From Euglena gracilis (taxonomy: Eukaryota; Euglenida; Euglenophyceae; Euglenales): a DNA stretch of 64,000 nt. Below the pieces are notes generated by a model. That model did not search any database. It was not told the DNA's origin and saw only the letters and a list, made by a program, of their open reading frames with translations. A program made the position numbers and the translations under genes. The stretch covers positions 9,550,634 through 9,614,633 of the forward strand of contig CP154954.1 in NCBI GenBank assembly GCA_039621445.1, read 5' to 3'. This document shows, one piece after another, positions 1 through 9,735 of this stretch. How positions within the stretch are numbered: position 1 is the first letter of the stretch; each line of letters opens with the position of its first letter.

Positions 1-690
1 AACCCCCTCCACAAAAAGTTTGGCTTTGAATTCATCAGCCACCAAAAGTTCTGTTTTGAGCACTTCCAACACTCTCCTCAAATCTTTTTCATGTGCCCCC
101 ACTAGATCCTCCCCTTCCCCGACCGTTGTCCACACCAGTATGTCGTCTATGTCCCCTGTGGCGATATCCCTTACTGGTGTCAAACGGTCATCGATCATTT
201 GCTGAAATTGTTGGGGGGCATTTGTCAAACCCATTACGTTCACCCTCCACTGAAAAATCCCTTTGGGGGTGAAACAACACGTTATGGGTCGACTTTCTGG
301 GTGTGAAGGTTGTTGGTGAAAAGCTTGATTTGAATCAATGATCGAAAACATTTGGTTTGCACCATGTTTGACAAAATGTCTTCAATTTTGGGTAAGGGGT
401 AGTTGCATCGCCTTGTTTGGCTGTTTGGGCCCCTGAGGTCCACCACCCCCCTCCAAGGAGAATCGTTGGATTTTTTTGGAACTGGAAAAGTCTGGGACAG
501 CCATTCAGAATTTTTGGCTGTGGCTGGCTCAATGTATTTTTTGTCGAGCCAGTCTTGGGTGATTTTTTCAAGTTCCTCTTTCCTCTCAGCATACATGAAA
601 AAAGGCTTCTGTCTGGTTGGCTTTGCCCCCTCCTTCAAAGGTATGTATGCATAACCATATTGTCCTCTTTCGGGGGGGGTCTGGAAATGG
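1..690 (-). pseudogene. Reverse transcriptase, N-terminal two thirds, frameshifted and truncated by the window
   Basis: The first part contains FPVPKKSNDSPWRGVVDLRG and NYPLPKIEDIL, typical of the fingers region of Ty3/gypsy-type reverse transcriptases. After a one-base shift in the A-run at 345-348 the next frame gives motif A (SIIDSNQAFHQ), motif B (QWRVNVMGLTNAPQQFQ) and motif C (GDIDDILVW). Motif C keeps the two metal-binding Asp residues, but the usual Tyr of YxDD is Asp here. The open frame then runs off base 1, so the thumb and any RNase H or integrase are outside the window. The enzyme would copy element RNA into DNA; this copy is broken. Confidence 0.85.
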
Positions 691-696
691 CGATTA

Positions 697-1857
697 CCGA
701 AATACCGTCCCCCGGTAATCTTCCAAAACTTGTTCCCTCAACTTGACTACCCGTTCCTCCTCTTTTTTGTCCTCCCCCTCCCTTGCAATTATCATTCGGT
801 TGACAACTTGCACTGGGGGGTCACTTCCTTCCAAATTTGTGGCAACCTCCCCCAAGTCCTCGTCACTCAAAAATTGCAAGTCCTGGTCCAACCCTTCCAA
901 TGGCAAACAAAGACCAAGTTTTTGCAACCCAAACGAAGACCCGTCCGCCACAGTCACATTGTCCACTAAAACATTTGTGTCATCCCTGAATTTTTGCGGA
1001 CCCCTCCGTCCTTCAACACCCCGCAAAAAAATCAGGTCGGGGCTGTCTTTCACCAATGCCTTGTGGTGTGGAAAAATTCCCAGTTTTGCCTCCGCCAACC
1101 ATGGATAAGAAAGAATGGCATCAACTTTGATGTTTGCCTCATAAAATTCAAACTCATATTCCACAAACTCAATTTCCCTTTCCTCATTCGAATTTTGTTG
1201 AAGGATCATTTTCACCTTAGCACATCTGCTCCCCCCCGCCAAAGTTTGCCCATTGGCTGTTTCAAACCTTAACGGGTCCTTAGCAGGATACATTAGGTGG
1301 TCCCCTATCAACCCTTGTCGAATGAGGTTTGCCTCAGCCCCCGTGTCAATTAAAATTCTGGCCGTTTTTTCCTCCCCATTTGCCAACCGTATCTGTGTTT
1401 TTAACAGCAGTTGTCTGTCCTCCCCAAGTTTCTTTGCTCCTCCCCGAGTGTTTGTCCCTCTCAACATTCTTTTTTTCAGCCGCACCAATTTTTTCTTTCC
1501 TGGGGCTGCCCCCCCCTGGGAGGGTTGCCTTCTATCAATCAACAAGGCCCACACCCCCCAACGGGTACCCCTCAAAATCCACCCATCAGCCTCAAACAAC
1601 TTTGTCCCCTTGGGAAAATAAATCTTTTTGACAGCAATAGCCACCAGATTTCTCACCCACCTCCTATTCCAGTCTGGGCAAATACAAATTGCCCGACAAT
1701 TGGAATTTTGCAATTTTTCAGCCACCTCAGGCCACAAAGTCCAGGGGGGGTTCATCCACAACGTTTCCTCCGCCCCCCATTCCTTTTTCGTGGCATCATC
1801 ATCCTCCCCATAAAACTTTTCACACCTGGCATTTTGGCTGGTTGCAAAACAATCCCG
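697..1857 (-). pseudogene. Polyprotein segment: NPPW (Dam-like) domain followed by retropepsin
   Basis: The frame continues directly from the methyltransferase block after TAA 1858-1860. About the first 100 residues carry DCFATSQNARCEKF, then LWMNPPWTLWPEVAEKL, then ICPDWNRRW. This matches the DLFA...NPP-(W/F) module seen in many algal and DIRS-like retroelements and sometimes annotated as Dam-like adenine methyltransferase. NPPW is the expected catalytic-type motif of N6-adenine methylases, but activity is not implied. Farther on, ARILIDTGAEANLIRQG is a clear retropepsin active site (DTGA). This viral-type aspartic protease works as a dimer to cut the polyprotein. The frame ends at 694-696, and the reverse transcriptase continues one base out of phase near 700-702. 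Confidence 0.75.
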
Positions 1858-1860
1858 TTA

Positions 1861-2809
1861 CGCCTTAACCCGAAATTCATTCTCAATTTCCTCCATACAA
1901 ACTTTCCTAACAGCATAATCCTCCCTACGATATCCGCTTTTTCGTTCCAACACGGTTAACAAATACTCCACCAGTTGTTTGGGCACCCTCCATTTTTTCT
2001 GAGTACCAACTGTCATTCCATATCCTCCCAAATTTTCTTGGTGACTCCTCCCCCCAGGAATCAAATTCGGGCAGGTCTGGCCATCACAAAGTTTGTTTTG
2101 TAGCTTGCTCAGATTTTCGCTCCCCCAGATTCGGGTGGGCTTTTGATATCCCCATTCTGAAAATTGACAATAATCAACATCGACAAAGGTCAGATTTTGA
2201 ACACAGGGTCTTTTTCGAAGCAACCCATGACGGGGATTTTCAATCCACCACAACTTTGGGTCGAAATATTCGACAATTTCCAAAGTTTTTTTGACCAGCC
2301 GATCTGCCTCCTCCAAATTTCTGACTCCCAACGTTTTGGCCAAGCTATATTCTGTACAGGGCACCCCCGCAGCGATGATCTGAAAATATCCGGGGGGTTA
2401 CCTCCAATATCTCCACTCCAAAATATTTGCACAGTGGGTTGGGTTAAATCTGGGGTTTATGTCCACTGACACAACCTTAAACCCCTGCTCTCTCAGGCAA
2501 TCCCCAACCGAGCCTTTACCGCAAAAAAATGTCTAAAGCTCTTTTCCTTACGGAAGGCTGTGCACGACCTCTTATGAGGTCTGATTCTTTACAGATTTGG
2601 GCCGAGTCACAGATTTGCACGTCACGCAGGCACGCACCCGACACACTGGACACACCTTGTGCAGAGATCTCCTGGGATGGCAGATTTTTCATCGTGGTTT
2701 CACTCGCACGAGATTTTTCATGCCACCTGGGATTTGTGTATGTCTTTGTGTGGGGCTGGGTATGTGAGCCCGGGGCGGCCCCCGCCCCCAACGGTCCACC
2801 CCGGCTATC
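1861..2809 (-). pseudogene. C5-cytosine DNA methyltransferase-like domain inside the retroelement
   Basis: Read across one frame change and one stop, the block shows the motif series of a small C5 DNA methyltransferase. The SAM-binding motif is ALDIF-CGKGSVGDCL with VVSVDIN after it, split by one base in the A7 run 2523-2529. The PPGYF step is interrupted by TAA 2398-2400. The catalytic Pro-Cys motif is GVPCTEYSLAKT, then ENP in WWIENPRHGLLRKRP, then VDYCQFSEWGYQKPTRIW. The catalytic Cys and the Glu of ENP are both kept. The family methylates cytosine in DNA using S-adenosylmethionine. Capture of such enzymes by retrotransposons is known in dinoflagellates and charophyte algae. The same frame runs on into the NPPW domain through a single TAA at 1858-1860, so it was probably part of a polyprotein. 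No separate target-recognition domain is evident. Confidence 0.7.
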
Positions 2810-2812
2810 CTA

Positions 2813-3385
2813 GCAACGGTTTCCTTTCCCCCTTCCTTTGCCTTTGCCTTTTCCACCATCTTGGCCCTTTCCCCTAGACCAGTCATTTCCATTGTTTCCT
2901 TTCCCCCAAGAATTGTTTCCTTTGCCCTTTCCTTTGCCTTTGCCTTTGCCACCACCAAACTGTGAATCAAAATTCTGTTGATTTGAGTGCCACCACTGAT
3001 TTCCCTGAAAATTGGCATTGGCATTGGAATTCCTCCCAGAATCGTTTCTCCATCCACCCCCATTGCCAAATTGAGATTGCTGGGGGGGTGAATATGACTG
3101 TGATCGAACCACTGGCACTGGATTTTGCACTTGGGGGTTCGCGTTTGCATCGGTCGCCGGAGCTGCCACCTGTGAATCTGATTTTTCAACGGACGGTTTT
3201 ACCACCGTTTCGCCCCCCTTTGCTGACCGTGCTGGGGAGGGTGTCCTGGACCCCTTGGCCCGATCTGCCTTTTCAGTCCTGGCCCTCCGGTTTCCGGACC
3301 CATTTGGCTCTCCGGAACTGTGTAACATGTCTTGATTATCCCTGGATGACAATTTTCGCTCAACAAAACGGAAAATTTCTTCAGC
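2813..3385 (-). pseudogene. Gly/Lys-rich nucleocapsid-like tail of gag
   Basis: This is the same frame as the end of the gag block, reopening after TGA 3386-3388 and closing at TAG 2810-2812. The first half is Ser/Pro/Gln-rich and looks disordered. The second half has Asn/Gln-rich and FGGGKGKGKGKG-type stretches ending in GKGRGKGN. There is no CCHC zinc knuckle, so RNA binding would depend on basic Gly-Lys repeats; that is inference from composition. Similar GKGKG tails are common in dinoflagellate proteins. It most likely packages element RNA, as the nucleocapsid part of gag does in other retroelements. Confidence 0.5.
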
Positions 3386-3388
3386 TCA

Positions 3389-4070
3389 CATTTTTGACTG
3401 TTCCTCCACAATTTTGATTCTTTTATCCGTGCCTGTGATTGGTTTCACACTGACCTCTTTCAGTTTGTAGCAAATCGTAGTATAGGGCAAAAAGACTTCG
3501 AACTCCAGCGGTGAAACTTTCGAAACCTTGCAGGGCTTTTTCCCCAGTGACCCGTTCCACAGCACACATACTGTTTTCCTCCGTTGCTGGCACTCCAGGG
3601 TACATTTTGACTTTCGGTCCACACGTTGATTTCCTTTCCTCCTCATCGGCGACCCAATGCAAAATGAAATTTGGCAGTTTTCCTTTGACCAGTCTTTCTG
3701 CCTCATCGTCAGTGGCGCTTTTCACCTGTCTCCAGGCCATTTTGAAATTTATGACAAAGTCTTGCCATTCCCGTACAGTAATTTTCCCTTGGTTCACAAG
3801 GTGGACATCATTCCATTTTTTTTTGTTATTTTCGTACTTAGTTCCAGCATATTTCCCGTCAATTCTGTCAAATTTCTCGTCGAAAGATGTTTTTTGGTTC
3901 AATTCCATTCTGGATTGTAATTCCTTTTTATTTGTGTCGTCCAGCGTCATTGCAAAAAGCCTAAGTTTGAGTGAATCAGACACATGTCCATTTTTGTCAA
4001 AATAACCAACGTCCTGAACTACGCAAAAAACGCCGGAACTTTGTTTAAAAGGGGTCAAAAAAATAGCCAA
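3389..4070 (-). pseudogene. Gag-like polyprotein segment of the retroelement
   Basis: An open stretch of about 180 codons begins with the residues MAIFLTPFKQSSGVF and is rich in Lys, Glu and Asp with scattered Trp. That composition fits a capsid-type gag, but no diagnostic motif is visible, so the call rests on position upstream of the pol domains. The frame shifts inside a T5 run at 3537-3541. The downstream frame continues with KVSPLEFEVFLPYT and reaches a TGA at 3386-3388, after which the same frame stays open into the next block. The true start cannot be fixed: upstream of 4070 there are poly-A/G tracts and no obvious leader. Confidence 0.45.
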
Positions 4071-6420
4071 AAATAGCCTTTTCTGGTAGTTTTTTTGGGG
4101 GGGGCTTTCACCTCAAATTTTGGGCTGAAAAAAGCCAAGCCAGCTGGATCTGAAGGCTTTCTTTGCCTGTTCTCGGGTGCCGGCCGGGTGCAGCCTGGCA
4201 TCTAGTCGGACCCACCCCCCCCGGACCCTCCACCCCCCAGGGGGGCCCATCCAACACCTTTTTTCCAGCTTCTGGGCTGGCCCCCGGGATCCTCAAAAAA
4301 GTCCCTGCCTCAGGGAGGTGTGGTTTTATTTTGGGGAGGGGGGTTGGATTGGGCGGGAAAATCGAATTTCCATGACCAAACATTTTTTTCCAAAAAAATG
4401 CATTTTCAGTGAGAAAGATCGTTGAGATAAATCTGTCAGGTGACAGGTCAGCGAGTACAGAGGTAGGTGACAGGTCTCCATGGTGACATGGTGACAGGTC
4501 AGTGAGTACAGGGCTCAGGTGACAGTTTCCAGGGGGGGGGGGAGGTATGTGCAGGTTACTGAATGTCAAAAACCTGGCACCCGGGAGAAGGTTCACTGTA
4601 ACCCCAGGTGGGGTGAAGCTTCGGTCACCCACCCCTTGGGGTCACCCACCAATCGCCATGCATCACGCTGCATCGCGATTGGTGGGGGTGAGTTGGGCCG
4701 AAAGCAAACCCTCTCAAGAGCGTTTCACCACCTGCCCACCACGGTGAAAACTCAACTCTGGATATCAGTGCGTCCTATGCAGCAAAAATGTGCAATAGGC
4801 CAACACCCGTGGCTTCGGCCGAAAACTGAGCTCTTGTGTGCAGAATTTCAGGCTAGAGTGGCCATCATGGGTGGACTGGAGAGGATGGGAATGGCTTATT
4901 AGAGAGAGAGGCGGACGGGGGCGTCAACACCAAATGATGAGCTCGGGCGACTCAGCGCTGACGGCAGACCAGCTGCCAGATGACAGGAGATGACTGAAAG
5001 ACAGGAGGGGGGGGGTGGTGGTTTGGAAAGCTTGGATGGCCCTGTCGGGCATGGCAACAAACACAGTCTGGCTTCCCACGGTTCAGATACAGCCGATGCG
5101 CGCAGCCAAAGTTCGGCACAACAATGCTCAAATGGACGTGCAGCAGCCACCTACAAAAAGGAAATTTTATTGAATGGCAGCGAAGGACACCTACATCAAG
5201 TAGCACAAAATGGCTCCTTAAAGAGCCTTGTCTGCGGGGGTGGAGTTTCTGAGACCGCCCGATTTCTTTCACTCTTCAGATGCTTAAAGAAAAGCCTTGA
5301 AGCATTGAAAACATGGCACTTTAATCCCCCCCAACATACATCCTCCCCAATTTTTTCAGATTTGTGCATTCTTTGTGCATGCGTTTTTTTGCAACGTGAC
5401 ATTTTCCTCAAATTCCCATTTGACTTTTTTAAAAAGTGCGTCATTTTTGCATTTTTGGTATTTTTTGCACTTCCGGGCTTCTTGCTCCTTTTCTACCAGA
5501 TTGCACATTTCTGTGAATTTTAAAAGGGGGTTATGTCTCCCAAAATTTGTGGATATTGGCAGCCTCCCTTTCCATAACCAGAGGGAATGCACCAGCCTGG
5601 CTGAGAAAAAAAAAATGCGCAAAAAAGAGCGCATTTTCACTCTCAAAAAAATCTAGCAAAAAATGCACAAAAAATCGATAAGCATTCCCCCCCATGCCAT
5701 AATCCACACTGGCGCACACCACCTCTTTTCCAAACCATACATCTCTTTAAGGACCCCGGGGAGGGGGGTTGCTGGGCTAGGGCTAGAAATTTGGGTTGGC
5801 AAGAAATTTGGGCGGCTTGCCCCTCCCCCCCCGGGGGGGGGGGGGGGGGGGGCTGGACCCCGGTTTGACCCGAGCCGGGGCGAGCTGGACTGAAATTGGA
5901 AAAATGCCCAAAAATGACCTGCGAAACACAGTTTTGAAAAAATGACGCATCTGAAACCCCCCAAAAATGCCCCAAACGGCCCCCAAACCCCATTTTTGGC
6001 CACTTTTGAACACAGTTTTTTTCAAAAAATTTCGGCGCTTTGCGCCGAAAAATTTTGGGCTGGACCCCCAAAAAGGGGCTGGCTAGCTAGGGCCAGCAGC
6101 ACCCCCCCTCCCCGGGGGAGGGGGCTGCTGCGGCTGGGCTGGGCCCAAATCGGGGCTGGCTGCAACCGCCCCCCCGGGGGGGGGGGGGGGCGCAAAACCT
6201 TAGAGAGATGTATGTCCCAAACCCTCATCTGATGCATCCCTATTTGTCTTCTGTCTGCAAATGTCCACTCGAATTCTTATCTGTGCCAGTCTGAATTATG
6301 GCGATCATCCGCACAAACACAAATGCATCCTTGCGCCTCCACCCCCAAAAATCCACAAAGACATCCGGTGAAGGGGCAACCCCCTTGGGTTCCCGGGCCT
6401 GGCAACAGCCTGGTCGCCAC
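4071..6420. other. Gene-poor stretch with dispersed hairpin and G/C-run repeats
   Basis: No exon could be supported by comparison. 4430-4545 carries a TGACAGG-type dispersed repeat. 4640-4700 has a short inverted pair around a CATGCATCACG core. 4890-5170 is open on both strands, with no way to choose a frame. 5390-5680 is T/A-run-rich. 5821-5860 is a C-run then G-run pair. 6029-6056 is a hairpin (TTCGGCGC...GCGCCGAA) flanked by T and A runs, followed by two more C-run/G-run palindromes at about 6102-6125 and 6171-6191. Confidence 0.6.
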
Positions 6421-6545
6421 TGGCGCGCACAAAGCAGCCGGCCCCTCTGTCGGGGGTCTGCAGGAGCACCCCGCCTTCCACGGGCACCGGTGTGACGGCC
6501 GTGAGGAGGGGGCCAGCCGCAGCGTCCACCAGAGAACGGATGGGG
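6421..6545 (-). CDS. P1 exon E (unrecognised protein, copy 1)
   Basis: The minus-strand frame reads SLVDAAAGPLL, then VEGGVLLQTPDRGAGCFVRA. It aligns without gaps to exon E of the second copy (32,963-33,078): about 15 of 41 residues identical, including the block G-x-LLQT-x-D-x-x-x-GC-(F/Y)-VR. The acceptor AG at 6546-6547 precedes the alignment, and a GTGGCG donor follows at 6415-6420. The exon is the last one recognised in this copy. A CA-repeat tract begins about 25 bases upstream, in the preceding intron. The intron phase does not agree with the partner's best acceptor, so one boundary may be off. Function is unknown. Confidence 0.5.
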
Positions 6546-6567
6546 CTGACATTTGAGATTTGGGAGC

Positions 6568-6593
6568 CACACACACGCGCACGCACACCCCCA

Positions 6594-6638
<45 letters not shown>

Positions 6639-7002
6639 ACACGCACACAACACGCACACACACACACACACAACACACACACACACACACACAACACACA
6701 CACACACACACACCACACGCACACACACACACACACACACACAACACACACACACACACAACACACAACACACACACACGCACAACACGTACACAACACA
6801 CAACGCACAACACACACACAACACACAACACACACACACAAAACACGCACAACACGTACACAACACACAACACACACACACACACACCGCACACAAAACA
6901 CACACACACAACACACACACAACACACCCACAACCCCCACACACACCACACACCACGCACACAAGACAAACAACACACAACACACACACACACACACACA
7001 CA

Positions 7003-7036
<34 letters not shown>
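6568..7036. repeat. CA-rich microsatellite followed by a GA tract
   Basis: About 430 bases of CACACA interrupted by CACAACA, CACGCA and CACCACA variants, then a run of GAGAGA from about 7005 to 7035. The many interruptions indicate an old array. Long open frames of Cys-Val or His-Thr across it are translations of the repeat, not proteins. Confidence 0.95.
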
Positions 7037-7039
<3 letters not shown>

Positions 7040-8189
7040 TATTATGTAGATTATATATATATATTATTTCAAACTGAAAAGTGACTCTCTTAAATTGGAA
7101 AGTCTTCCCACATATCAAAAATCTGCTTGCGGGTGGGGGCTGACCCTTTGCGATCGGGATGGCAGCGTTGCCCTCAGGGGTCATGGTTTGACAGTCTTGC
7201 ACACCTACAGCCATTGACCTAAATGGAGAATCAGTTGTGAATCACAGAATCGTACCCCTGGGACAAAAGGTTCGGGAAACTTTGGCCGACAGGACGTCGC
7301 AAGTCAGGCGCAAACGTCGAAACCAAAAGTGGAATTGTTTAGCCGTTGGAAGGGAAGACTCCTGTCCATCGTGATGCGGAACGTCGGCGTCGGAAGGGTC
7401 CTCTTCCTTTGGGACTTGTTTGCGGGCACTCTCTTATCCAGACCCAAGAATGATTTTTTTTCTTGGACATTCTTCTGGACATCAAATATAATTCTGGACA
7501 TCAAATATGCGACCCAAAAGCAGACTGCCATCTCCCCCAGCCAAGAGCAATGTGCGGCTGTATTTTCTGCGGCAACCCCCTACTCGACTGTTGGGCAATA
7601 TGGCTGCGTCAAATGAGCCGAGGGAGGTTGATTCATTGGTTCCTTCACTCATAGCTATACTCCCCCCCCCCGGAAAACTGTCACCTGACAGGTCGAGGGT
7701 GTACGGGAAAACCTGAGGGGGGTCCACCCCCACAACACCAACCATGGCACTTGGGGACATTGATTCTGCGGAAGAGGCTGAAGAGGAAAATTCTGACTGA
7801 AAAAGGGGTCGGACCTCTGGATATGACTTGCCAACTGTTACGGAGGGACGTTTTTTTTGGGTCAGCACCAGCCCGGTGGCAGTCTTCCCAGGGTGGGGCT
7901 GTGCTGGAAACCTGGAAGCCCTGTGGGTGGAGGGCCGGGGGTCGACCCTTCTCCCCATCCAATCCTTCCAGGGGGGCCCCTGAAAAGCAAATCGCATCCA
8001 GCGGCCCCTCAGCTTGACCACCGCGAAACCACAGCATGGCAAACTTGTTAGGGTAATGAAAAGCCAATGGCGGGCAAAAAAAAAATATTCAAAAAAATAA
8101 AATAATTAACATAAAAAATATTGCGTACAAAAAAATGGGAAAAAAAGTAGTTCCCAGAGGCAGCCCGACCGGTCCACCCGCTGCCGCAC
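7037..8189. other. Intronic or intergenic stretch with one open minus-strand frame
   Basis: The minus strand is open from 8042 to 7482 (about 186 codons; includes FQGPPWKDWMGRRVDPR and SEFSSSASSAESMSPSA). It lies between P1 exons J and E, so it could hold an exon, but nothing in the second copy matches it. A TGACAGG-type repeat with CCCCCCCC sits at about 7660-7720. From 8065 to 8150 the DNA is A/T-rich with poly-A. Confidence 0.35.
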
Positions 8190-8299
8190 CTTGGAGAACA
8201 GGCGGGCCGTGAAACCGGCCGGCCTTCGTGGCTCGGCCGGGGCGGGCTCCGGCAGCAGCCGGGCGGCGCCCCGGCCGGTCCCGGGGCTCTGTGGCAGGC
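8190..8299 (-). CDS. P1 exon J (unrecognised protein, copy 1)
   Basis: The frame reads LPQSPGTGRGAARLL, then EPRRPAGFTARLFSK. It matches exon J of copy 2 in the pattern RGA-x-x-LL ... PRR-x-x-GF-x-ARL. Both exons end at the same residue before an identical donor, GTGCGG (here on 8184-8189). The acceptor is AG at 8300-8301, preceded by CATCATCGC. The exon begins with two bases of a split codon. High G+C at third positions contrasts with the A-rich DNA next to it. No known domain is recognised. Confidence 0.5.
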
Positions 8300-8424
8300 C
8301 TGCGATGATGGGCCGGTGGGGCCAGGCTTCTGTCTAGTCCCGTGGTGGTCCCGAGGGGTTTGGGGAGGGGGGGGGGGGTTTGTTTACGACCCCGGGGGGG
8401 GTCCCGGGGAACCCACTCACTTCA

Positions 8425-8536
8425 CGGCCCGAAGGCGCCAAAGTTTTGTTGAAAAAGGTGCTATTTTTAGCACTTTTTCGTGAAAGAGTGCTAAAAATAG
8501 CACCGTTTTCAACAAAAATTTGGCGCCTTCGGGCCG
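8425..8536. repeat. Near-perfect hairpin with 50-bp arms and 12-base loop
   Basis: The left arm 8425-8474 and right arm 8487-8536 are reverse complements over 50 positions with two mismatches. Both arms begin from the outside with CGGCCCGAAGGCGCCAAA. Each arm also contains its own small inverted repeat, GTGCTA-TTTT-TAGCAC. The loop is TTTTCGTGAAAG. The unit lies in the intron between P1 exons K and J. It could be a tiny foldback element or a pre-miRNA-like hairpin; nothing in the sequence decides. Confidence 0.9.
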
Positions 8537-9664
8537 GACCCACACACCCAACCCCCCCCCCCAGAGTCCAAGACTAAAACACCCCTGGAGGGGTCCACCC
8601 GCCCGCCCACCCAGCCTGGTCCGGGGCAGGACCACCAGGGGGTGGGTGTCCGGCCCCAGACCCACCCGCCCAAAAGGGGGGCTTCCGAGGTACAAAGCAG
8701 CCTGGGTGTGGGGGCGTGCGGATGGCGCGGGGGTCACCGCCTGGGTGGAGGTCGCAGACCAAACCCATGCCGGTGGATCATGCAGAGTGTTTGAGGAACG
8801 CCAAGGGGCACACTTGAGGGACACCTCCCACGTCCACCACCGAACCCGGTGTGAGCTACAAAGAAAGGACGTGATTTGGCACTCTACTCCATCGTCCACA
8901 GCAAGAGCAACAGAGTTTCCAACTTTGGACAAATTCGGATTCTCACGAAGCCTTCCTAATGAACCCTACTGAGTACAGATGACGGTCACGTTCAGATAAC
9001 AATAAAACCCCCAAATATAACCCCCCCCCAAATATAAAACCCCCCTGAGGACCTTGAAATCTCGCCCAAATATCCCCCTCCGGCGCGAAGCGCCGGAAGG
9101 AAAAAAATTCGAAAAAATATCTCCTGAAATTGTGATTTATGTCAGATTTGGGAACAATTTTCACCAAAAACATGTGAAGGTTGCTCCTTCGCCCGAAAAG
9201 TGAAATGTTTGGACCCCGGGGGGTGGGTGTATTAGTGATTTTGGACCGAAAAAGTGACAACTGGATCCCGCCAGGAAGTTGAATTTTCCGACCGAATATA
9301 AAACCCCCAAATAGAAAAACCCCCTGGGGATCTTGAAATTTGCGCCCGAATATAAAACCGGGGGGGGTTGTATTTGGGGGGGGGGGTAACTTTCCTCCGC
9401 TCCAAATTCTTCCACCATCGGGAGAAAAACGTATTGCACAAAATCAGTTGGTAGGGGTGAAAATCAAACATTTGGTGCCAGTAAATTGGCACCTCGGAAC
9501 ATTTTGGGGGGGTCAAACATTTTTTCCCACACACGAGGGAAACGTGCGAACGGGACACAAATCTGCCATAAACTGAAATAAGCGGTGAACTAATAAACTG
9601 GCACGAATGGAATTGATGCGGCTCCCTCTCCACCCAGACCAAATAGCGTCCGGGTGGCCCACAC
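8537..9664. other. Intron-like stretch with a duplicated AAATATAAAACCCCC motif
   Basis: Two related segments at about 9018-9072 and 9294-9360 share AAATATAAAACCCCC, then CTTGAAAT and GCCC(A/G)AATATA. A GC hairpin (CCGGCGCGAAGCGCCGG) sits at about 9080-9097. Between 8740 and 8970 both strands are open (minus: NSVALAVDDGVECQITSF). It could contain an exon, but there is no partner in copy 2. Confidence 0.5.
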
Positions 9665-9735
9665 TCCGGACTCCGGAGCTTCCTGCGAGAGCCGCAGCCG
9701 GCTGGGCAGCGCGGCCGACGCGGCTGCGGGGCCGG
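9665..9735 (-). CDS. P1 exon K (unrecognised protein, copy 1)
   Basis: The frame reads ASAALPSRLRLSQEAPESG. It resembles exon K of copy 2 (RRLSRLRSEASESP) with one inserted residue, and holds the same relative position between exons H and J. The acceptor is AG at 9736-9737 after CCCATTTCC. The donor could be GTGTGG at 9664, or a GA-type site two bases earlier that would restore the phase seen in copy 2. The short length makes this the weakest of the seven pairs. Confidence 0.4.

Larger units (their letters stand above)
1..4070 (-). mobile_element. Degenerate retroelement with methyltransferase-like domains, 3' end cut by the window
   Basis: On the minus strand five coding blocks follow one another: gag-like, basic Gly/Lys tail, C5-methyltransferase-like, NPPW plus retropepsin, and reverse transcriptase. 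Protease directly before reverse transcriptase is the Ty3/gypsy-like pol order. RNase H and integrase, if present, lie left of base 1, and no LTR could be identified. The chain is broken by in-frame stops at 3386-3388, 2810-2812, 2398-2400 and 1858-1860, and by frame changes at 3537-3541, 2523-2529, about 700-702 and about 345-348. All four frame changes sit in A/T runs, so some may be sequencing errors rather than mutations. As it stands the copy cannot make a full polyprotein. The domain calls come from motifs read by eye; the family assignment is inference. Confidence 0.8.

Noticed and set aside
6240-7214. Cys-Val-rich 324-codon frame
   Set aside because: Most of it is the CA/GT microsatellite; only the short segment at 6421-6545 in another frame has a partner.
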